Below are positions 1-3,930 of a stretch of DNA of 5,302 nt, piece after piece (the first letter of the stretch is position 1; each line of letters opens with the position of its first letter). The stretch lies in NCBI GenBank assembly GCA_018367495.1, contig JAGZGB010000093.1:1-5302 (forward strand). The letters run 5' to 3'. The DNA comes from Veillonella sp. Lineage in GTDB: Bacteria; Bacillota_C; Negativicutes; Veillonellales; Veillonellaceae. The notes under the pieces are model-generated. The model was not told the DNA's origin. It saw only the letters and a list, made by a program, of their open reading frames with translations, and did no database searches. Both the position numbers and the translations under genes were made by a program.

Positions 1-13
1 GGAGGCAAATACA

Positions 14-574
14 ATGGCTGAAACAATTCGCATTAACACTGATGAATATAATGAAGAATTTTCCCGTAAATTGCGCGTAGGTGATAGCGTTCTTATTACC
101 GGCAAGATTTACTCTGCTCGCGATGCTGCTCACAAAGCCATGACTGAAGCTTTGGCTCGCGGTGAAAAATTGCCAATTGACTGGACTAACAAGTTCGTTT
201 ACTACCTTGGCCCAACACCTGCAAAACCTGGTGACCCAATCGGTTCCGCTGGTCCTACCACATCTGGTCGTATGGATGCTTACACACCAACCATGCTTGA
301 CCAAGGTATCAAAGGCATGATTGGTAAAGGGTCCCGTAAACCAGAAGTTGTTGAATCTATGAAGAAAAATGGTTGCACCTACTTCGCTGCTGTTGGTGGT
401 GCTGCCGCTTTGATTGCAAAATCCATTAAAAAATACGAAGTATTGGCTTACGAAGACTTGGGTCCAGAAGCTTTGGCAGAATTGACTGTTGAAGACTTCC
501 CTTGCATCGTTGTTGGCGATACTGAAGGTAACAACTTCTACGAACAAGGTCAAAAACCTTACCGTAAAATCTAA
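14..574 (+). CDS. Fe-S fumarate hydratase (class I) beta subunit, TtdB/FumA C-terminal family
   Basis: This 186-residue protein matches the beta subunit of two-subunit, oxygen-sensitive class I fumarate hydratases and L-tartrate dehydratases, equivalent to the C-terminal domain of one-chain FumA. The enzyme interconverts fumarate and malate in the cytoplasm; the alpha subunit carries the [4Fe-4S] cluster. Visible family landmarks are ARDAAHK (residues 35-41), the substrate-site loop GPTTSGRMD (80-88), GKGSRK (104-109), an NGCTYFAAVGGAAAL segment (119-133) and the C-terminal VVGDTEGNNFYE stretch (166-177). The length is normal for a separate beta subunit. The start is set by GGAGG at bases 1-5, eight bases before the ATG. 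The alpha subunit is expected immediately upstream, outside the window. In a lactate-fermenting anaerobe this reaction lies on the malate-fumarate-succinate-propionate route (inference). Fumarase and tartrate dehydratase betas are hard to separate by sequence; fumarase is favoured by the presumed organism. Codon use (GGT, GCT, AAC) suggests high expression. Confidence 0.9.
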   Translation: MAETIRINTDEYNEEFSRKLRVGDSVLITGKIYSARDAAHKAMTEALARGEKLPIDWTNKFVYYLGPTPAKPGDPIGSAGPTTSGRMDAYTPTMLDQGIKGMIGKGSRKPEVVESMKKNGCTYFAAVGGAAALIAKSIKKYEVLAYEDLGPEALAELTVEDFPCIVVGDTEGNNFYEQGQKPYRKI

Positions 575-584
575 TGACTAGTTT

Positions 585-601
585 AAGCCTTGCATAGGCT
601 T
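585..601 (+). other. small stem-loop between stop codon and terminator
   Basis: AAGCCT (585-590) and AGGCTT (596-601) form a 6-bp stem with a 5-base loop, 10 bases after the fumarase stop. It has no T-run of its own. It may be an mRNA 3'-end element placed before the main terminator, or may be chance. Confidence 0.3.
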
Positions 602-612
602 TGTCTGGTATG

Positions 613-651
613 AATAACCGCCTTCCCTTGGGGAAGGTGGTTATTTTTTTT
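613..651 (+). terminator. intrinsic terminator of the fumarase operon
   Basis: Bases 613-627 pair with 631-645 in a continuous 15-bp stem (one G-T wobble at 620/638) around a TTG loop. A run of eight T residues follows (644-651, the first two also in the stem). The GC-rich core CCTTCCC/GGGAAGG and the T-run make this a textbook rho-independent terminator. It separates the fumarase gene from the next operon. Confidence 0.93.
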
Positions 652-662
652 AGCTATTTGTG

Positions 663-679
663 TTACCATAAAACGGTAA
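663..679. promoter_or_regulatory. inverted repeat TTACC-N7-GGTAA upstream of the UPF0340 gene
   Basis: TTACC (663-667) and GGTAA (675-679) form a perfect 5-bp inverted repeat with a 7-base spacer, 38 bases before the UPF0340 start. It could be an operator or a small leader hairpin of the operon. I could not find a convincing -35/-10 pair in the 65 bases between the terminator and the gene, so the promoter is unassigned here. The match is short enough to be chance. Confidence 0.3.
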
Positions 680-716
680 GCTTATAGGTAAATTCGCTCG
701 AAAGAAGGAGCATAGC

Positions 717-1268
717 ATGAAGTCTTTAGAAGACATTCGTACAGCTGCCCACCAGGCCATAGAAGAACTGGTAGAGGCAGCAAAATTACAGGCTGGGGAG
801 ATTGTAGTCATCGGTTGTTCGACCAGTGAAATTAAGGGTTCTAAAATTGGTAGCGATTCCAGCATGGACATAGCCCAAGTTTTATGGGATGAGTTCAAGG
901 CGGCTGCCGATCGAGGAAACTTTGAATTAGCCTTTCAATGCTGTGAGCATCTGAATCGGGCCCTTGTGATTGACCGGTCTACGGTAACGAACCAAACGAT
1001 TGTCAATGTGGTCCCTTGGGAACATGCCGGTGGATCTATGGCTACCACGGCCTATAAGAATTTTGATGACCCCGTGGTGGTTGAATTCATCCAGGCTGAT
1101 GCGGGTCTTGATATTGGGGATACCTTTATCGGCATGCACCTTAAACATGTTTGTGTTCCCGTCCGTTTATCCGTAAAAGAAATCGGTCAGGCCCACCTAA
1201 CAGCTGCCCGTGTTCGGCCAAAGTCTATTGGAGGGCCCCGGGCCCACTATGATGAAAGTTTACTATAA
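717..1268 (+). CDS. UPF0340 / DUF436 family protein (TIGR01440, YwlG-like)
   Basis: A 183-residue soluble protein that I recognise as the UPF0340 (DUF436) family, whose Bacillus subtilis member is YwlG; its biochemical function is not established. Conserved-looking blocks run in order: GCSTSEIKGSKIGSDSS (33-49), CCEHLNRALV (75-84), PWEHAGGSMATTAY (100-113), DAGLDIGDTFIGMHLKHVCVPVR (128-150) and IGGPRAHYD (171-179). The clustered Cys (34, 75, 76), His and Asp residues are suggestive of a catalytic or ligand pocket, but that is inference. Length is normal for the family. The start is fixed by GAAGGAG (704-710), six bases before the ATG. It is the first gene of a two-gene operon: the next gene starts nine bases after the stop, and that gene's SD overlaps this stop codon, suggesting coordinated translation. 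In other Firmicutes this family often neighbours upp/glyA/rpiB-type genes (from memory); no such neighbour is seen here. Confidence 0.88.
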   Translation: MKSLEDIRTAAHQAIEELVEAAKLQAGEIVVIGCSTSEIKGSKIGSDSSMDIAQVLWDEFKAAADRGNFELAFQCCEHLNRALVIDRSTVTNQTIVNVVPWEHAGGSMATTAYKNFDDPVVVEFIQADAGLDIGDTFIGMHLKHVCVPVRLSVKEIGQAHLTAARVRPKSIGGPRAHYDESLL

Positions 1269-1277
1269 GGAGACCTT

Positions 1278-2837
1278 ATGCACGCAATCATTCCTTACCT
1301 CATATTAGTGGGTGTCATCATCGCCTTCTTTATCGTTTGTTACTTAGTCTTCCGTGAATCTCCTAAGAAGATGGGTCACCTCTCAGAAGAACGTCGGGCT
1401 GATCGACGTCGTAAAATTAGAGAATACGCATCTGGTGCAGCCTCTGCGGATATTTTAAAACCTGCTGCCAAATCGACTCCTGTATCTGAAGAAGTGATTA
1501 CTGTAAAAGCAGATGAAGGTATAGAGAAAGCTGATGAGATCTCAACTCAAGTAAAGCTTTCTCAAGAAAATACATCTTATCCGACTGTTTCTGTTCATGA
1601 GCCGACACCGGAGTCTATGACCTTGGTTATCCCTCCTGCTGAAGAAGAAATATTAGACGAAGCCATAGAGCGAGCTAAGGAAGAGGTATCTCCAGAGGCT
1701 ACTCAAGTTATGGAACGCCTTTCTCATGTTGAGGATGAAACAGCGCCTACCATGATCTTGCGGCGAGACCAACTGTCGGAAGCCATAGTTCAGCAGGGCC
1801 TTATGGAATCCAATCCCGTGGTAGACCCGGAAGACATGAAGGCTTATTCAAACAGCTCTTGGAAGCAAGAGTCTGCTGAAAAACGGCGGGTAGAAATCGC
1901 TATGGAACCCTTCCGTCATGTTTTTGGCGTCATTTCTGATCGGACCTATCAAGTGGTCTTTGATGTAACACAAGATGCCTTACAGACCTTGGGAATCAGC
2001 TCGGAAGAAGAGGCGCGGGCACTTTTGGATAATGTAGTTGTACAAGAAGCCCTTCTACTCATGCAAAAGGCTTATGCTGCTAATCCGGCTGATTGGATGC
2101 GGCCTATTGCCGTTGAGACTTTTGTGGATGTGGTATCCCAACCTAAGTCATCTACGCCTTATTTGGTTGCCTTTGATGCTCTTAAGATTCTGAGCCATAT
2201 GACCTTAGCCCATTTACAAGTGATGGCTATTATTTTACTGTTACAGTATTCACGCAATTCTAATAACTATAGCTTGGAATACTTCCGCCACTATGTGGAT
2301 AAGTATATTCAACCATTTTTGTCGGATTTGCCACGGAATGCAGCTATTTTTCACCAACTGGATTATCTACGCTGTAGCCAAAAAGAGGCCGAGAAAATCA
2401 ACTTGGCTCAACTCTTATCAAATTCTTACTCCTTCGTCTTTAATTTCCGCGGCTTCAGCAAGGATGAATTGGTTCATGCGCTAGATGGGGAAAACTTGGA
2501 TCCGCGCTTTGTGGTCAAGTCTATCAATTCAGCTCTTTACAAGTTGGCTTTAGTGGATGAAGGCATGGCTCCTCGCTTCTTCCGCCAAGCTGGTATTAGT
2601 GACCGTCATGTACAGGAGGACTTATTAGGACTTATGAAGTCCAAGCCAGCGACCTTTAGTGGGGCTGAAGCACGTCGTATAATGGAAGAGATTTCTCCAG
2701 TCCTCTTGGATTTGTCTGATCTCTTTGAGGCCAGCCCTCTGTCGACCATGTCTCTGACCCTCTTAGGCCTCTACTTAGGTCGGGCCCATGTAAAAGCGAC
2801 TATCCATGAGGATTTTGACCTGTCTCAGTGGTTTTAA
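1278..2837 (+). CDS. single-pass membrane-anchored protein with acidic linker and helical C-terminal domain, function unknown
   Basis: I cannot assign a function to this 519-residue protein. Residues 4-25 form one hydrophobic membrane segment, followed by a strongly basic stretch (about 26-48, with RRADRRRKIR). By the positive-inside rule the N-terminus is outside and the bulk of the protein is cytoplasmic. Residues about 49-205 are a low-complexity linker rich in Glu, Pro, Thr and Val, probably disordered. Residues about 205-515 look like a mostly helical globular domain, with notable blocks LLLQYSRNSNNYSLEYFRHYV and FHQLDYLRC (358-366). From memory these resemble the family named LPO_1073/Vpar_1526, also of unknown function; this is weak recall, not a search result. 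The start is fixed by AAGGAG (1267-1272) overlapping the upstream stop, five bases before the ATG. It is the second gene of the operon with the UPF0340 protein and ends 15 bases before a strong hairpin. The layout (N-out anchor, charged patch, flexible linker, cytoplasmic domain) is like that of ZipA-type scaffold proteins, but there is no recognisable ZipA domain. Confidence 0.82.
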   Translation: MHAIIPYLILVGVIIAFFIVCYLVFRESPKKMGHLSEERRADRRRKIREYASGAASADILKPAAKSTPVSEEVITVKADEGIEKADEISTQVKLSQENTSYPTVSVHEPTPESMTLVIPPAEEEILDEAIERAKEEVSPEATQVMERLSHVEDETAPTMILRRDQLSEAIVQQGLMESNPVVDPEDMKAYSNSSWKQESAEKRRVEIAMEPFRHVFGVISDRTYQVVFDVTQDALQTLGISSEEEARALLDNVVVQEALLLMQKAYAANPADWMRPIAVETFVDVVSQPKSSTPYLVAFDALKILSHMTLAHLQVMAIILLLQYSRNSNNYSLEYFRHYVDKYIQPFLSDLPRNAAIFHQLDYLRCSQKEAEKINLAQLLSNSYSFVFNFRGFSKDELVHALDGENLDPRFVVKSINSALYKLALVDEGMAPRFFRQAGISDRHVQEDLLGLMKSKPATFSGAEARRIMEEISPVLLDLSDLFEASPLSTMSLTLLGLYLGRAHVKATIHEDFDLSQWF

Positions 2838-2852
2838 TAAAATAACGGTTAT

Positions 2853-2899
2853 AAACAGCCAGCCCCTAGTTCATTTACGAGCTAGGGGCTGGCTGTTTT
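2853..2899. terminator. shared bidirectional terminator between convergent genes
   Basis: Bases 2853-2869 pair with 2882-2898 in a perfect 17-bp stem with a GC-rich core (CAGCCAGCCCCTAG) and a 12-base loop. The plus strand has TTTT at 2896-2899 after the stem and the minus strand reads TTTAT at its other end. T-runs are short on both sides, but the stem is very stable. Its position between the 519-residue gene (plus) and the Crp/Fnr gene (minus) fits a terminator used from both sides. Confidence 0.85.
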
Positions 2900-2926
2900 A
2901 TAGAGATTCCTTGTCAAAGGGCTAAT

Positions 2927-3649
2927 TTAGTTATTAAAGTCAAAATCGGTCATAGCGTCGATGTCTTTAAGGATGATAGTCTTACCGGATACCTCTATGA
3001 GGCCCTCTTTTTCCATACGACTCATCTCTCGGGACATGGCCGTTCGGGATACATTGATAATCTCTGCGATTTGCTCTCGTGTATGGGGAAGTTTGATGCT
3101 AGTAGTACCTTGCTGCCGGTAGATATCAGATAGGTAGGCAAAGATCCGTTGCCGCATACCCTTAAGGGTTAAGTAGTGGACCTTGCGGGTCAGAATGAGG
3201 GTTTTATCAGACAAATCGCGTAGGAGGTTGGCCAAAAGGGTAGTTTGGCAGGCCTGGCATTTTGGCAGAGCCTCTAGGAAGGCGTGGATTGGAATAAAGA
3301 GAACCTTGCTGGCTTTGGTTGTTTTAATAGTCGCAGGCCAGAGGGGTTGGTGGGAGAAGATGAGCGCCTCCCCGAACATTTGGGAAGGGTAGAACTCTGT
3401 CATAATGACTCGCTGGCCCATGACGTTTTCTCTGGTGATAAGGAGGGCTCCTTCTAAGATAATGCCTAGGCCCTCCATAGGTGTTCCGGAAAGGGCAACG
3501 AAGTCATTCTTTTTATAGTCCCTGACCAAGAGTTCTGCGTGGGAGAAAAAGTTCCTCAAGTTCTCTTCCGTGAAGCCATGGAAGAGGGGAGAGGCAAGTA
3601 GAATGGATGCGTAATCAGATATTAGGGCACTTACTTGAGTTGCTTTCAT
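2927..3649 (-). CDS. Crp/Fnr-family transcriptional regulator, probable regulator of hcp
   Basis: A 240-residue cytoplasmic DNA-binding regulator. Residues about 20-125 are a cyclic-nucleotide-type effector domain (SPLFHGFTEENL at 20-31, GTPMEGLGIILEGAL at 55-69, MFGEALIF at 91-98). A dimerisation helix follows at about 132-160, then a Crp-type winged helix at 165-228 with helix-turn-helix TREQIAEIINVSRTAMSREM (190-209). The Arg-Ser/Thr pair that holds cAMP phosphate in CRP is absent; the segment reads HQPLWPATIK (100-109), so cAMP is unlikely to be the ligand. The N-terminal cysteines of FNR are also missing; the only cysteines are C131 and C134 (CQAC). The recognition helix keeps two arginines (R202, R207) but has Thr203 where CRP and FNR have Glu. 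The start has a perfect AGGAGG on the minus strand (3660-3655), five bases before the ATG. The gene diverges from hcp, the classic arrangement of HcpR-like NO/nitrosative-stress regulators, so that role is inferred. The 277-bp intergenic region contains a candidate operator. Confidence 0.88.
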   Translation of the reverse strand: MKATQVSALISDYASILLASPLFHGFTEENLRNFFSHAELLVRDYKKNDFVALSGTPMEGLGIILEGALLITRENVMGQRVIMTEFYPSQMFGEALIFSHQPLWPATIKTTKASKVLFIPIHAFLEALPKCQACQTTLLANLLRDLSDKTLILTRKVHYLTLKGMRQRIFAYLSDIYRQQGTTSIKLPHTREQIAEIINVSRTAMSREMSRMEKEGLIEVSGKTIILKDIDAMTDFDFNN

Positions 3650-3681
3650 AAGGACCTCCTATGCTAGTTCGTAAGATATAA

Positions 3682-3709
3682 ATAGATATAGATATAGATA
3701 TAGATATAG
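3682..3709. repeat. hexanucleotide tandem repeat (GATATA)n, about 4.7 copies
   Basis: A perfect period-6 tract of 28 bases contains four full GATATA units (3685-3708) and partial flanking copies. An additional diverged unit lies at 3675-3680 and a GATATT at 3711-3716. It lies 33-60 bases before the regulator start codon, downstream of that gene's predicted promoter, so it would be in its 5' leader. On the minus strand it reads as repeated TATATC, each unit a weak -10-like hexamer. Tracts of this kind can change copy number by slipped-strand mispairing. Confidence 0.85.
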
Positions 3710-3747
3710 GGATATTACTGTATAAATGAAAATACTTCTCTTTTGCT

Positions 3748-3776
3748 ATTATATACCAAAAAAGAAAAAATATTTT
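3748..3776 (-). promoter_or_regulatory. predicted promoter of the Crp/Fnr regulator gene
   Basis: Reading the minus strand, a consensus TATAAT lies at 3753-3748. The 17-base-spaced -35 position (3776-3771) reads AAAATA, which is poor, and T-tracts lie in the spacer and upstream. A start near 3742 would give a leader of about 92 bases that includes the GATATA repeat. The -10 is convincing; the rest is inference. Confidence 0.5.
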
Positions 3777-3780
3777 AAAA

Positions 3781-3798
3781 ATGTAGCCATAGTTACAT
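3781..3798. promoter_or_regulatory. candidate Crp/Fnr-type operator ATGTA-N8-TACAT
   Basis: The 18-base segment ATGTAGCCATAGTTACAT is an imperfect palindrome with 14 of 18 positions symmetric, centred at 3789.5. Crp/Fnr-type dimers bind sites of this size and symmetry. The centre is 41.5 bases before a start at 3831, six bases past the TATACT -10 of hcp, which is the classic class II activator position. It is also about 47-48 bases from the predicted regulator start, so it could serve both promoters. The half-site is neither TGTGA (CRP) nor TTGAT (FNR). Confidence 0.5.
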
Positions 3799-3831
3799 AA
3801 TTTGGTTTTGCCAATAAGGTATACTGTGTTT
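3797..3831 (+). promoter_or_regulatory. predicted hcp promoter, -10 TATACT with no -35 match
   Basis: TATACT at 3820-3825 is a good -10 element. The 17-base-spaced -35 position (3797-3802) reads ATAATT and no shifted alternative is better. A strong -10 with a missing -35 overlapped by a palindrome fits an activator-dependent promoter. A transcription start near 3831 would give hcp a leader of about 96 bases. A TTGG-N5-CCAA inverted repeat (3802-3814) lies in the spacer and may be incidental. Confidence 0.5.
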
Positions 3832-3841
3832 GTAAATGATG

Positions 3842-3888
3842 AAGCCTCATAGAAACAGGTTCTCCTAAGGAGAACTAAAATGAGGTTT
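3842..3888 (+). promoter_or_regulatory. nested stem-loop in the hcp mRNA leader (possible attenuator or translational switch)
   Basis: An outer stem pairs 3842-3850 with 3880-3888 (nine pairs, one G-T wobble). Inside it, 3859-3865 (GTTCTCC) pairs perfectly with 3869-3875 (GGAGAAC) around a TAA loop. The 3' side runs into TTTTT (3886-3890), so it could act as an intrinsic terminator/attenuator. The stem also hides the SD (AAGGAG, 3867-3872) and ATG (3880-3882) of the leader ORF described separately. The arm 3860-3867 can alternatively pair with 3914-3921, which covers the hcp SD, giving two mutually exclusive folds. The pairings are seen directly; the regulatory role is inferred. Confidence 0.6.
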
Positions 3889-3930
3889 TTGTATGTTTTG
3901 CTGATGTCAGCAATAGGAGGAATATTATGA
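3880..3930 (+). CDS. 16-codon leader ORF overlapping the hcp start (ATGA)
   Basis: A short ORF encodes MRFLYVLLMSAIGGIL and stops at TGA 3928-3930, which overlaps the hcp ATG (3927-3929) in the ATGA arrangement typical of translational coupling. It has its own SD, AAGGAG (3867-3872), seven bases before its ATG. The peptide is almost wholly hydrophobic with one Arg. The hcp SD (3915-3920) lies inside the last codons. The start region is buried in the nested stem-loop, so translation may depend on stem opening. It may be a regulatory leader peptide, a small membrane peptide, or chance; no family is recognised. The SD plus exact overlap argues for translation, but AT-rich leaders produce short ORFs easily. 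Confidence 0.45.
   Translation: MRFLYVLLMSAIGGIL
3899..3912. repeat. perfect inverted repeat TGCTGA-TG-TCAGCA before the hcp SD
   Basis: Six bases (3899-3904) are perfectly repeated in inverse at 3907-3912 with a two-base spacer, ending two bases before the hcp SD (AGGAGG, 3915-3920). In RNA it can form a 5-bp hairpin with a 4-base loop next to the ribosome landing site. As DNA it is too far downstream for a normal activator site. It lies within the leader ORF. Confidence 0.5.

Noticed and set aside
650..1148. Two minus-strand open frames over the UPF0340 gene
   Set aside because: Both lie opposite a conserved family protein with a good SD and have no recognisable domain.
1278..1350. Lipoprotein signal peptide in the 519-residue protein (Cys21 in the hydrophobic segment)
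   Set aside because: The residues before Cys21 (FIV) do not make a lipobox, there is no basic N-region, and the basic patch after the segment indicates an N-out membrane anchor.
3682..3709. CRISPR-like or origin iterons for the GATATA repeat
   Set aside because: Units are six bases with no spacers, and no replication gene or DnaA-type box is nearby. A simple sequence repeat explains it.
3842..3890. Stem-loop plus T5 as a plain terminator ending an upstream transcript
   Set aside because: No gene upstream is transcribed toward it on the plus strand apart from the hcp leader itself. If it terminates transcription, it would do so as an attenuator of hcp or the end of a roughly 60-base leader RNA.
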